Shown one piece after another: positions 7,841 to 16,248 of a stretch of 64,000 nucleotides of DNA. Origin of the DNA: an uncultured Prevotellaceae bacterium (GTDB lineage Bacteria; Bacteroidota; Bacteroidia; Bacteroidales; Bacteroidaceae); NCBI GenBank assembly GCA_900318885.1, contig ONMN01000003.1, positions 112,094 to 176,093 on the forward strand, written 5' to 3'. Under the pieces are notes generated by a model. The model did not search any database, was not told the origin of the DNA, and was given only the letters and a program-made list of their open reading frames with translations. The translations under genes and the position numbers were made by a program. Every line of letters starts with the position of its first letter. Position 1 is the stretch's first letter.

Positions 7841-7863
7841 CTAAGTCCCTATGACATTATTAA

Positions 7864-7901
7864 CAAAGACGCAGAAAGTCCGAAAACCTTCTGCGCCTTT
7901 G
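7864..7901. terminator. Hairpin downstream of the M48 protease gene
   Basis: An imperfect stem, CAAAGaCGCAGAA with TTCTGCGcCTTTG, with a loop of about 12 nt, sits 33 nt past the minus-strand stop. It lacks a strong T-run, so its action as a terminator is uncertain. Confidence 0.45.
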
Positions 7902-7933
7902 AATAATCAGAAAAGGCCAGAATAAATAATCAT

Positions 7934-9151
7934 TCATTTCAGCGCAGCAACGCAAGGTTTGAATTCTTTTCTTACCTTGACACCCAGGAATTCAGCAATT
8001 TCGCCTTCAGCATAACCTAGCTTATCACCAAAGTCATAGATGAGCGCCAATTCTTTTTCGTCAAGGATTCCATCTGCGAAAGCCATATTTACGAAGTAAT
8101 TCAGAAGTTCACTCTTCAAGTCAGGAGCCATTTCAAGAATGTTCTTTATCGCATTGTTGAGAATACTAATTACATCGCCTTTCTCAACTCGTTTTAAATC
8201 CTTGTATGGGAATAGACTGTATGCGGCCAACTCTTTTATAATGAAGTCTTCTTCTATCTTGTCACGCTTTCCGTCCATCTGAGAAATGAATAAACCAGCT
8301 GCAGCAATATAATCAGCAATCGCATCATCTAATACGTCATATTCTATCTTTTGCAATTCATGAACTAGTTCGCCCATTCCACGATTGAAAGCTGCTTGGG
8401 TCTTCGCAGTAGCAAACAGCTCCAATGCTCGAACTCTTATCAGATTGACAGGATGGGTTCCATCATTAATACCTCCATTTTTCAGGAAGTATTCTAGTCT
8501 CTGATTGTTTTCAGCTATCATGGTTTCCATACTGACGTTCATCTTTTCAAGATCCAGTCCTGAAGCCATCTTATATACAGCCGTCACACAAGCAGCTAGA
8601 TTGTCGTTCGCCATATATCCATGGAAATCTGCACTCAATTCTGCAAGTTGGTCAAAGAAAGCTACTCTCTTCTTAAGGAATTCTGGACATTCCTCAATAG
8701 CCTCATCGTCTGAATAAATGAAAAAGAACAATCTCTTAATAATAGAATCTCCATTTATCAAATGTCCAATTTCATGCCCAATGATATATTTCAACTCTTC
8801 TTCATTCATCAGTTCGAATAATGCAGAGTTAACCTCAATGATATGTGGACGCTGTTCATCTGGAGAATAAAACGCGCAAGCATTCACTTCGCTATTGCCA
8901 GTGATATAGAAATCAATATCGCCGACAAACTCCAGTTTTTCTTTAACCTCTCTGCATAGGTTATAGAATTGAGGGAGAAGTGTCTCATTGACTTTCAGAC
9001 TGTTACCTTCTCTAGCACTACGGAAATAAATATCATTAGCATTCCCTTCACATTTCTGACGAATGTCTTCTGTTACATCACCTTGTAAGGCATTGAAGAT
9101 TTGTTGTGCAAGCGTATGCTGCAAATCGATGTGTGGATTTAGTTCTCTCAT
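7934..9151 (-). CDS. M48-like zinc metalloprotease with C-terminal TerB-like domain, in the type I RM operon
   Basis: A 405-aa cytoplasmic protein without signal or membrane segments. Residues 75-180 carry an M48-type zinc protease core: IIGHEIGHLINGD with HEIGH at 126-130, and the third ligand region LAELSADFHGYM with Glu171. The last 70 residues (LLNYFVNMAFADGILDEKE, LIYDFGDKLGYAEGEI) look like a TerB/tellurite-resistance helical domain, with the acidic DG-x-LD-x-KE motif. The gene begins 30 nt after hsdR on the same strand and is probably the last gene of the hsdM-hsdS-hsdR operon. Metalloproteases of a different type (YgjP/DUF45) are known to accompany hsdR. An M48-TerB fusion here suggests a parallel role, such as control of HsdR, but this is inference. 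Confidence 0.75.
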   Translation of the reverse strand: MRELNPHIDLQHTLAQQIFNALQGDVTEDIRQKCEGNANDIYFRSAREGNSLKVNETLLPQFYNLCREVKEKLEFVGDIDFYITGNSEVNACAFYSPDEQRPHIIEVNSALFELMNEEELKYIIGHEIGHLINGDSIIKRLFFFIYSDDEAIEECPEFLKKRVAFFDQLAELSADFHGYMANDNLAACVTAVYKMASGLDLEKMNVSMETMIAENNQRLEYFLKNGGINDGTHPVNLIRVRALELFATAKTQAAFNRGMGELVHELQKIEYDVLDDAIADYIAAAGLFISQMDGKRDKIEEDFIIKELAAYSLFPYKDLKRVEKGDVISILNNAIKNILEMAPDLKSELLNYFVNMAFADGILDEKELALIYDFGDKLGYAEGEIAEFLGVKVRKEFKPCVAALK

Positions 9152-9181
9152 ATGTCTATTGTTTATAGGGTTAGTATTATT

Positions 9182-12100
9182 TTATTCTGACACACTCTCA
9201 TCAAAGTCTTCATCAGCATGATTACTCATGTCTTTGTATTTCTCGAGATAGGCACAGAGCTTTTCAAACACGCGCTGACGCATTTCTTCTCTGCGCTTAC
9301 TGTTATTAGTGAAAAGTGCAACAGCAGGAAGAATCTGAGCAAAAGAAGTTCCTGACATTGAAACGAAACCATTACGGAAAGCCATTGCCATAAAGTTTCG
9401 AGTTTCTATGGGCTTTAGCTTCTCTTCTTCGATAATTTTGTTCAGTTCTTCCTCTTTCTGCTGCTTGATATAATCTGCCCATGATTCTCCTACATCGCTA
9501 CCAGACGTTATACCTTTGATAAATTGCTCTATCAATTCTCTTTTATTACGTAGATTCGGACTGGCATCAACGAAATCTCTAATCTTGGCTATAACCGTCA
9601 TGTCATTCATGTGGTCATCAGCGTATGTCTGAACCATCTGAAGGATACGATCAATACTGATATCATCATGTTTAATGAGCTCTATTTCGAATGCTATATC
9701 CTCGTTGACATTTTCTGGATCAACCTTTTCCTTATCTCTGAATTGGTGATACAATTCGAGATAGGCACTTGCATAGTGCTGGCGTTCTTGTTCACCCAAC
9801 AGCTCTTTACCTTCGAACTCATCGAAGGTGCTGAGAATGTTGTACAACTTCAGAATATAAGAATACTTCTTGATAAAGTCCTTCTTGGCTTCTTCAGTCA
9901 TGACATCTGTTCCAACGGGAAGCGGATATTCATCACGTAAGGTTTCAACTATTTCCTTGTAGCCTGGTTGATGCTTGCCGTTTGCGTCCTCATAACCCTC
10001 GTAATAGTATTCATCAAAGGTCTTTAACAGAACCACGCCATTAGCCTCAGGATTACCAAACAATCCAAGGGCATCATTGGTGGCCTGCTCCAAATTACGG
10101 AAACATACGATGTTACCACAATTCTTCACACTATTCAGTATTCGATTCGTTCGACTATAAGCCTGCAACAGTCCATGCATCCTCAGATTCTTATCCACCC
10201 AAAGTGTATTCAACGTCTTAGCATCGAAACCTGTCAGGAACATATTTACGACAATCAGCAAGTCGAGTTCGCGATTCTTCATTCGCTTACTCACATCTTT
10301 ATAGAAACTCTGAAAACCATTCGCAGAGAGGTCGAACTTGCAACCGAACTCACGATTATAATCATCGATACACTCCTGCAAGGCATCCTTGTCAGTCTGG
10401 GAAAGTGTAGAGGTGTCCTCTGGGTTCTCATCTATCAGTTCACCATCCAGTGGATCTTCTTCATTAGCCCCATAGCTATATATCATTGCCACTTTCAGCC
10501 TATCTGCCTCAGGCAAATCTGCCATCTGCCGTTTAAACTCACTATAATAGAGTTTGGCAGCATCAATACTCGCTGTTGCAAAGATAGAGTTGAAGCCATG
10601 CAGTCGCTGGTCTTTCACCTGATAGGTGCTGTTGCGCTTGGTCTTCTTCGCGAAGTTCTTGATGATATACGTGACGATGTTGCTGATATATCTTGGATCA
10701 TGCATGATTCGCTCTCTGTCGATATCTTCTACGGCTTCATCCTCTATACCTTCCTTTTCACGCATCGTTCGCACATACTCCAAATGGAAAGGCAACACGT
10801 TTTGGTCGCTGATGGCATTGATGATAGTATAGGTATGCAGTCGCTCGCCAAACACCTGTTTGGTTGTCATCAAATTGGCCTTTCCTGTTGTATTGGCGTT
10901 ATCAGAGAAGATGGGCGTTCCTGTAAAGCCAAATATATAGTATTTCTTGAACTTCTTCGTAATGGCAGTATGCATCTCGCCGAACTGACTGCGATGACAC
11001 TCATCGAATATCATAACCACATGCTGGTTGTACACGTCCATATCCTTGTTTCTCTTTACCAATATGGAAAGCTTCTGAATGGTAGTAATGATAATATGAC
11101 AGGTCGGATCATTCAATTGTCGTTCCAATATGGTCACATTAGTGTTGCTATTGGCTGCATCCTTTTGGAAGTTATCATACTCTCGCATGGTCTGATAGTC
11201 CAAATCCTTACGGTCCACCACAAATAACACCTTATCTATATAGGGCAGTTTGCTGGCCAACAATGACGTTTTAAACGAAGTCAATGTTTTACCAGAACCT
11301 GTCGTATGCCAGATATATCCTCCAGCTTCGATACTACCAAACAGTTTATTATTATATGCAACGTTGATGCGCTTCAAAATGTTCTCTGTCGCTGCAATCT
11401 GATAGGGACGCATCGCTAACAACTGATTATCTACGGTGAAGACACAGAAGCGCGTCAATATGCTCAGGATTGTATGTTTGGCAAAGAAAGTCTTAGTAAA
11501 GTCTTCCAGCATAGTGATACGCTTGTTGCGGGCATCCGTCCACCATGAAGTAAACTCGAATGAATTGCTTACAACCTGTCCTTTCTTAGCACGCTCGTCT
11601 TCTTCCTTCAAATGAAGGTCACGTGTGGTATTGCTGTAGTATTTCGTATAAGTGCCATTGCTGATAACGTAAATCTGTACATACTCGAACAAGCCACTAT
11701 CAGCCCACATCGACTCACGATTGTAGCGTTTTATCTGGTTGAAGGCCTCACGAATATCAACGCCTGGTTTCTTCAGTTCTACATGTACCAAAGGAAGGCC
11801 ATTCACCAATATGGTTACATCATAGCGATTCGCTGCCTTTCCGCCTGTTGGCGTATATTGGCGCATCACCTGCAACTGGTTCTGATGTATGTGCTGTTTA
11901 TCGAGCAGCATGATGTTCTTCATATCCCCATTGTCAAAAGTAAAATTGAAACGAGGGTCTTCTTGTGTCACTCGCGTTTTCTCCACGATGCCGCTATTGG
12001 GTTTTGCTATACAAGTTGTAAAGAAACGTTTCCACTCACTATCGTTAAAACATACACCGTTTAAAAGTTCCAATTGCTTGCGTAGGTTACTGATAAGTTC

Positions 12101-12274
12101 CTCTTCTGTAGTAATACGCAGATACTCATATTCCTGCATTCGCAACTGTTCCACAAACTGGTCTTCTAGATTGCGCTCACTCATATAGGGTACTTCTGCA
12201 GCGAAAAATCCTTGTTCAAACTCAGCAACAACAGTGCTTTCGTCGTTCTCTGAAATTAGATCGTAGTATGCCAT
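9182..12274 (-). CDS. hsdR: Type I restriction enzyme, endonuclease/translocase subunit HsdR
   Basis: 1,030 aa, normal for HsdR. The N-terminal PD-(D/E)XK nuclease has Asp152 in NRYDVTILVNG and Glu166-Lys168 in LVHVELKKPG. The superfamily 2 motor follows: Walker A HTTGSGKT at 323-330, DECH at 424-427, FGFTGTPIF, and the motif V/VI region NMFLTGFDAKTLNTL with LLQAYSRTNRI. The C-terminal helical domain would dock on the methylase complex. It cuts unmethylated DNA far from the recognition site after ATP-driven translocation. It starts 3 nt after the hsdS stop. No frameshift or missing motif is seen, so the enzyme looks intact. Confidence 0.95.
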   Translation of the reverse strand: MAYYDLISENDESTVVAEFEQGFFAAEVPYMSERNLEDQFVEQLRMQEYEYLRITTEEELISNLRKQLELLNGVCFNDSEWKRFFTTCIAKPNSGIVEKTRVTQEDPRFNFTFDNGDMKNIMLLDKQHIHQNQLQVMRQYTPTGGKAANRYDVTILVNGLPLVHVELKKPGVDIREAFNQIKRYNRESMWADSGLFEYVQIYVISNGTYTKYYSNTTRDLHLKEEDERAKKGQVVSNSFEFTSWWTDARNKRITMLEDFTKTFFAKHTILSILTRFCVFTVDNQLLAMRPYQIAATENILKRINVAYNNKLFGSIEAGGYIWHTTGSGKTLTSFKTSLLASKLPYIDKVLFVVDRKDLDYQTMREYDNFQKDAANSNTNVTILERQLNDPTCHIIITTIQKLSILVKRNKDMDVYNQHVVMIFDECHRSQFGEMHTAITKKFKKYYIFGFTGTPIFSDNANTTGKANLMTTKQVFGERLHTYTIINAISDQNVLPFHLEYVRTMREKEGIEDEAVEDIDRERIMHDPRYISNIVTYIIKNFAKKTKRNSTYQVKDQRLHGFNSIFATASIDAAKLYYSEFKRQMADLPEADRLKVAMIYSYGANEEDPLDGELIDENPEDTSTLSQTDKDALQECIDDYNREFGCKFDLSANGFQSFYKDVSKRMKNRELDLLIVVNMFLTGFDAKTLNTLWVDKNLRMHGLLQAYSRTNRILNSVKNCGNIVCFRNLEQATNDALGLFGNPEANGVVLLKTFDEYYYEGYEDANGKHQPGYKEIVETLRDEYPLPVGTDVMTEEAKKDFIKKYSYILKLYNILSTFDEFEGKELLGEQERQHYASAYLELYHQFRDKEKVDPENVNEDIAFEIELIKHDDISIDRILQMVQTYADDHMNDMTVIAKIRDFVDASPNLRNKRELIEQFIKGITSGSDVGESWADYIKQQKEEELNKIIEEEKLKPIETRNFMAMAFRNGFVSMSGTSFAQILPAVALFTNNSKRREEMRQRVFEKLCAYLEKYKDMSNHADEDFDESVSE

Positions 12275-12277
12275 AGT

Positions 12278-13468
12278 TTATTCAAATGTTAATAGTTTGT
12301 TTCTATAATATTCATATTGTTTCTCGCGTTGTGCTAACTGCGCCTCCAAGTTCGCAATGCTCGCCTCGAAGGTGTCGAGGATAGAGACAATACGTTGTTG
12401 TTCGATGATTGAAGGGATAGGAATGTTAACCTTAAGTAAATCAGCAACTTTTAGATGAGGTACAGAGCCTCTTGATATCTTAGGCTCATATTGTTTCTTA
12501 ATGTAATTCGCATAAAGGCATTGCATTACATAATCAGGCAAAATGTCACTTATAAACTTTATGGCATACAAAGTTTCACTAATAGCCCAATCATGATTAT
12601 AGTCTTTTATAATGGCCATTCTTCCTACAGTTCCACAACCAGTACTTGCAAATAGCAACAACCCCTTTTCAAGGCATGCTCTTTTATTTATTATTGAAAT
12701 GGCTGCTGCATCAATCTTGTCAGTATTATCTGATATGTTTATCTGATTATTGTATATGTCTTTGCCTGTAATATACGGAAACTCTGCGGTAGAAGTATTT
12801 AGCTTGAAATTCTGACGTGGATTTAATCCGGTTTTTAGAGATCTCTTTATTTCATCTATAGATTTCCACTCCACACCATCTTTTCCTTCAATGTCAAGTA
12901 GTTGATCACGATAATACTCATATTGTTTGCGACGCAGAGCGATTTGCTCTTTCAGATTCTCGATGGAAGAAGTGAATGTATCGAGGATGTCAACTATTCG
13001 CTGTTGCTCAGAAATGCTAGGAATGGGGACCAACATCGTAAGAACTGAAAGCATTGACGGATGTTTAATTCCTGCTCCACGATAAAACATCCCTATCTCT
13101 TCTTTTTGAGAAAGCATCCAATAATAGAGATATTTGTTGCACAAATAATCAACATTGTTTGAAGTCGCAATACGATTATCCGCTGTCACAAATCTACCTT
13201 TATAATATTGTATATTGACATTTCCACCCCAGGGTATTGTAACCACCTCACCCTCTGAAATATTCCCTTCTACATCATCAGAGTCAACAAACGCTTCTTT
13301 GTCTGTGGTATAAAGAATTCTTATATCACCATTTGGACGTTCCAATTCTGCCAATTCGTTCGCCAAATAGTAATGATACTTTAAGACTGTAGGTTGCATC
13401 AGTTTATCTACACCAGAGAATTTCTTATCCCAGGTGGTGACTTCCCACATTCGCTTCCACTCCACCAT
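12278..13468 (-). CDS. hsdS: Type I restriction enzyme specificity subunit HsdS
   Basis: 396 aa from the ATG at 13468, preceded by GGAGG with 7 nt spacing inside the end of hsdM; a TTG at 13474 overlapping the hsdM stop is a less likely start. It has the classic two-half form: target-recognition domain 1, a central conserved helix (ISEQQRIVDILDTFTSSIEN, then RRKQYEYYRDQLL), target-recognition domain 2, and a C-terminal conserved helix (EQQRIVSILDTFEASIANL, then KQYEYYRNKLL). The two halves would read a split asymmetric DNA site. No second hsdS, inverted fragment or recombinase is nearby, so there is no sign of shufflon-type switching. Confidence 0.92.
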   Translation of the reverse strand: MVEWKRMWEVTTWDKKFSGVDKLMQPTVLKYHYYLANELAELERPNGDIRILYTTDKEAFVDSDDVEGNISEGEVVTIPWGGNVNIQYYKGRFVTADNRIATSNNVDYLCNKYLYYWMLSQKEEIGMFYRGAGIKHPSMLSVLTMLVPIPSISEQQRIVDILDTFTSSIENLKEQIALRRKQYEYYRDQLLDIEGKDGVEWKSIDEIKRSLKTGLNPRQNFKLNTSTAEFPYITGKDIYNNQINISDNTDKIDAAAISIINKRACLEKGLLLFASTGCGTVGRMAIIKDYNHDWAISETLYAIKFISDILPDYVMQCLYANYIKKQYEPKISRGSVPHLKVADLLKVNIPIPSIIEQQRIVSILDTFEASIANLEAQLAQREKQYEYYRNKLLTFE

Positions 13469-13470
13469 AC

Positions 13471-15039
13471 TCAATCCTCCAATTTTTTAATGATGGCAGC
13501 AATCTTCTCATTCAGTTCATTGCCTTCTGTGATGAGACTATCAAGTGTATCATTTACCTCTCTAATATTAATCTTCTCGCGAATATCTTTTTGCTCAACA
13601 TAGGAGGTTACACTAAGATTACATTCATTGGCAAGTATATCCTTGTTGTTTACTAACTTCGATTTGTAGTCTACATCGACTCTGCCCACATACGTATTAA
13701 ATATGGTGTCAATGTTCTCTTCTGTGAGTTTATTCTTATTACCATCTTTGATGCATTCTGTACTTGCATCAACGAAGAGGACGTTATTATCAGCCTTGCT
13801 TTTCTTCAGTACGATGATGCAAGTGGCAATACTTACGCCAAAGAAAAGGTTTGCAGGCAACTGGATGACACAATCAACGAAATTGTTCTCAATCAAGTAT
13901 TGGCGAATCTTCTGCTCTGCACCTCCACGATAGAGCACACCAGGGAATTCTACTATTGCTGCAATACCCGTTGTAGCCAAGTGATGAAGCATATGCATCG
14001 TAAACGCAAGGTCGGCTTTTGTCTTCGGAGCCAACACGCCAGCAGGGCTATAGCGATCATCATTTATCAGCAAGGGATTGCTATCTCCAGCCCAATGGGT
14101 GGAATATGGAGGATTGCTGACGATGGCATCAAAAGGCTGATCTACCAAATGCTTTGGATCTGTAAGCGTATCCCCCAACTGAATGTCGAACTTATCGAAT
14201 GGTACATGATGCAAGAACATGTTGATACGACACAGGTTGTAAGTCGTGATGTTAATTTCCTGGCCAAAGAACGACACCATTTTTGCTTTCTCAGGCCCAA
14301 GTACTTTGGCAAACTTCAACAATAACGAACCAGAACCACAAGCAGGGTCATATACTCTGTTGATTCTGCCTTTACTGGTGCAAGCAATGCGAGCCAAGAG
14401 TTCTGCAACTTCCTGAGGCGTAAAAAACTCACCACCACTTTTACCTGCATTGCTGGCATACATGGTCATCAGGAACTCGTAAGCATCACCAAAGGCATCA
14501 ATACTGTTTTCTTGAAATTCGCCACCAAGATTCATTGCGCCAATCTTCTGCATGAGCTTTGTCAGCAATTCATTGCGTTTGCTGACAGTAGCACCTAACT
14601 TGGGACTATTCACATCAATATCGCTGAACAAACCCTTCATATCAGACTCGCTGTCTGTACCCATAGCGCTACCCTCAATATTTTTGAAAATGCGGGCCAG
14701 CGTTTCGTTCAAGTTATTATCATTCTCTGCTCTTGCTGCTACATTCTTGAACAGCTCAGATGGATAGATAAAGTAGCCCTTCTCGCTAATGACATGGTTA
14801 CGAGCATATATGTCTTTATCTACGATTTCGTCAGATATGTTAGCATAATCAAAGTCTTCTTCACCAGCTTCAGCTTGCAATTTATTAAGATAAGCTGTCA
14901 AATCCTCAGAAATAAAACGATAGAACAGGAATCCAAGCACATAGTTCTTGAAATCCCAGCCATCCACACTGCCACGCAAATCATTAGCAATCTGCCAGAT
15001 AGTCTTGTGCAATTCTGCACGTTCGTTTAGGTTTGCCAT
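13471..15039 (-). CDS. hsdM: Type I restriction enzyme, N6-adenine methylase subunit HsdM
   Basis: 522 aa. The N-terminal HsdM helical domain (residues 8-150) is followed by the methylase domain with the AdoMet-binding DPACGSG at 231-237 and catalytic NPPY at 309-312. GEFFTPQEVAELLARI just before it is also typical. With HsdS it methylates adenine in the host recognition site, protecting it from HsdR. It is the first gene of the operon. The leader upstream holds a strong structured RNA and terminator rather than a plain promoter, suggesting that expression may depend on read-through. Confidence 0.95.
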   Translation of the reverse strand: MANLNERAELHKTIWQIANDLRGSVDGWDFKNYVLGFLFYRFISEDLTAYLNKLQAEAGEEDFDYANISDEIVDKDIYARNHVISEKGYFIYPSELFKNVAARAENDNNLNETLARIFKNIEGSAMGTDSESDMKGLFSDIDVNSPKLGATVSKRNELLTKLMQKIGAMNLGGEFQENSIDAFGDAYEFLMTMYASNAGKSGGEFFTPQEVAELLARIACTSKGRINRVYDPACGSGSLLLKFAKVLGPEKAKMVSFFGQEINITTYNLCRINMFLHHVPFDKFDIQLGDTLTDPKHLVDQPFDAIVSNPPYSTHWAGDSNPLLINDDRYSPAGVLAPKTKADLAFTMHMLHHLATTGIAAIVEFPGVLYRGGAEQKIRQYLIENNFVDCVIQLPANLFFGVSIATCIIVLKKSKADNNVLFVDASTECIKDGNKNKLTEENIDTIFNTYVGRVDVDYKSKLVNNKDILANECNLSVTSYVEQKDIREKINIREVNDTLDSLITEGNELNEKIAAIIKKLED

Positions 15040-15098
15040 TCTACACGATAGTTTTACATTATTAGTTTTATGCGAAAGGACTATCTCGGATGATAATG

Positions 15099-15116
15099 GG
15101 TTCTCAACGTAGAACC
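15099..15116 (-). promoter_or_regulatory. Leader hairpin between the structured RNA and hsdM
   Basis: GGTTCT (15099-15104) and AGAACC (15111-15116) form a short hairpin in the hsdM leader, just downstream of the terminator of the structured RNA. No convincing TAnnTTTG box was found between that terminator and hsdM. Confidence 0.4.
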
Positions 15117-15126
15117 TAAGGACACG

Positions 15127-15147
15127 AAAAAGCGCAGATTGGCGCTT
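15127..15147 (-). terminator. Intrinsic terminator of the structured RNA
   Basis: A 6-bp GC-rich stem AAGCGC/GCGCTT with a 6-nt loop and a five-U tail on the minus strand. It is flanked by AGGACA and TGTCCT sequences that can extend the stem. Confidence 0.65.
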
Positions 15148-15379
15148 ATCGATGTCCTAAGGTCCTTGCAAAACCCACTACGAAGATAAGTCCAGTCCAC
15201 GCTATCGCGCAGACGTTGGTACTTATTCGTTTCGTAGTTGTCTATTGAAGTTGCAAGGTTCTAGGACACCACCGAATATAGCACTAACGCTATAATTATT
15301 CCACTAAAATCATACCGGCACCCTGCACTCAGAGAATCAGCCTTAGCTTGCGTCGTTTACGACGATTAGCCGATACTTG
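15127..15379 (-). ncRNA. Structured RNA with own promoter and terminator upstream of hsdM (possibly 6S-like or a leader/attenuator)
   Basis: On the minus strand a promoter (15384-15415) would start a transcript near 15379. The first domain closes with an 8-bp stem (GTATCGGC with GCCGGTAT, including G-U pairs) around a hairpin CGTCG-taaa-CGACG. Next comes the hairpin TATAGC-gttagt-GCTATA. Then a long rod at 15154-15267 has outer pairings GTCCTA/TAGGAC and CCTTGCAA/TTGCAAGG, an open central bubble, and an inner stem CTACGAA/TTCGTAG continued by ATAAGT/ACTTAT. It ends at a terminator, AAGCGC-caatct-GCGCTTTTT (15127-15147). The rod with a central bubble recalls 6S RNA, which mimics an open promoter for RNA polymerase. 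Its place before hsdM equally allows an attenuating leader. Confidence 0.6.
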
Positions 15380-15383
15380 TGTG

Positions 15384-15415
15384 CAAAGATAGTACATTTT
15401 TCTTAATAATCGCAA
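15384..15415 (-). promoter_or_regulatory. Promoter of the structured RNA
   Basis: The -7 box TATCTTTG lies at 15384-15391 (minus strand). A TTG core lies at 15413-15415, 21 nt upstream. The sequence cgcaactttt around the -33 position is repeated once 11 bp further upstream. Confidence 0.55.
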
Positions 15416-15645
15416 CTTTTCCGCAACTTTTTCTTTTTTTTTCTTTTGTCCTTACCTCTCTGGATAATTCCGAAATACAACGCGAAAAACGAAAAAATAG
15501 CAAAGAGACGGAAAATATACTGCGACGCGATGGAGAAAAAACTGGAAGGCGTTCTCTGACCGTGGTCAGAGTGTGGCGTTGCATTGCAAATATTTCTCTG
15601 ACGCGTCGCAGAAAAAGGCAGTTCTTATATTACATTTTTAAAAAA
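15416..15645. other. Gene-free stretch with nested palindromes
   Basis: No convincing gene. CTGCGACGCG (15530-15539) and CGCGTCGCAG (15602-15611) are perfect inverted copies. Between them CTCTGACC-gt-GGTCAGAG (15554-15571) is a second perfect palindrome. The predicted short frames here have low-complexity translations and no start signals. Confidence 0.5.
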
Positions 15646-15647
15646 AA

Positions 15648-15736
15648 GGGTGACACGCTGACACAACCCCAGTAAATAAAGGACGTGCAGCGTTTCAAAG
15701 GATGACACACGCTGACACAAGGGTGACACACTGTAC
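15648..15736 (+). repeat. Three TGACAC-type direct repeats
   Basis: GGGTGACACGCTGACACAA at 15648-15666, a near copy with two extra bases at 15700-15720, and a third partial copy GGGTGACACACTGTAC at 15721-15736. Confidence 0.6.
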
Positions 15737-15745
15737 TTTTCTGAA

Positions 15746-15850
15746 AAGTGACCGTTTATCCGTCAACAAGTGCCACTTCTCGGAAAATAAATGGCTCTTA
15801 TTCAGAAATAAGTGGCACTTATTCACAAATAACCAAGGGTTATTGACGAG
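15746..15850 (+). repeat. 21-bp degenerate tandem array
   Basis: The clearest units are 15767-15787, 15788-15808 and 15809-15829, the last reading TAAGTGGCACTTATTCACAA. A weaker unit precedes (15746-15766) and another follows. Read in one plus-strand frame the units give seven-residue repeats of the type NKWHLFT. No start signal or family supports this as a real protein. Confidence 0.65.
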
Positions 15851-15869
15851 CAATTTGACATTGACTCGT

Positions 15870-15972
15870 CACCTTACGGGCTGAGCGGCGCTCTGCTCCC
15901 TGCTGTCGGCTTGACACTTCCCTGCTGTCGGCCATACAGCAGGGAGGAGAGTGACGGTTAGCCCGTAAGGTG
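15870..15972. repeat. 103-bp inverted-repeat structure with 22-bp internal repeat
   Basis: CACCTTACGGGCT (15870-15882) and AGCCCGTAAGGTG (15960-15972) are perfect inverted copies. Inside, CCCTGCTGTCGGC occurs at 15898 and again 22 bp later at 15920. The second copy forms a 9-bp hairpin with ACAGCAGGG at 15936-15944. Confidence 0.7.
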
Positions 15973-15977
15973 TTGAC

Positions 15978-16091
15978 GTTTGCCCGCTTCCCAACGATTG
16001 GCGGTTTACTTCCCAAGGACGCGCGGTTTACTTACTGCTCGTTGTCAGTTTGCTTACTGCTCGTTGGTAGTTTGCTTACTGGGAACGACGA
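15978..16091 (+). repeat. 22-bp tandem array
   Basis: Consecutive 22-bp units at 16004-16025, 16026-16047, 16048-16069 and 16070-16091 begin GTTTRCTT. The best pair differ at three bases (GTTTGCTTACTGCTCGTTGG type). A looser 26-bp unit precedes at 15978. Confidence 0.75.
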
Positions 16092-16153
16092 CTCCACCCA
16101 ATCGCTCGGATTTCCTTTAAATAAAGGGAAAGCGGAGGGGTTAGTGTTACCAT

Positions 16154-16201
16154 AACACTCCACCCGACACTCCACCTAACACCCCACCCAAGACTCACCC
16201 C
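16154..16201 (+). repeat. 12-bp tandem array, four units
   Basis: Units at 16154, 16166, 16178 and 16190 follow the consensus AACACTCCACCC. The opposite-strand version of this unit is arrayed at 16249-16296. Confidence 0.75.
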
Positions 16202-16248
16202 ATTATGCACGCTTTAACAGATTTCGCGACGATATTTCAAAACCTTTT

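Noticed and set aside
10175-11227. 350-codon plus-strand frame opposite hsdR
   Set aside because: It is antisense to a complete HsdR with all motifs, has no family-like features, and its translation is cysteine/histidine/isoleucine-rich as expected of a shadow frame.
12278-13468. Phase-variable hsdS (shufflon)
   Set aside because: There is only one hsdS, no inverted partial copies and no recombinase nearby; the two conserved helices are similar but are ordinary internal repeats.
15379-15675. 98-aa plus-strand and 72-aa minus-strand frames near the structured RNA
   Set aside because: Both cross the promoter and palindromes, are low-complexity, and show no recognisable family.
15702-15884. 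Repeat protein with NKWHLFT heptads
   Set aside because: The frame only mirrors the 21-bp DNA array, lacks start signals, and the neighbouring arrays of the same region are not all multiples of three.
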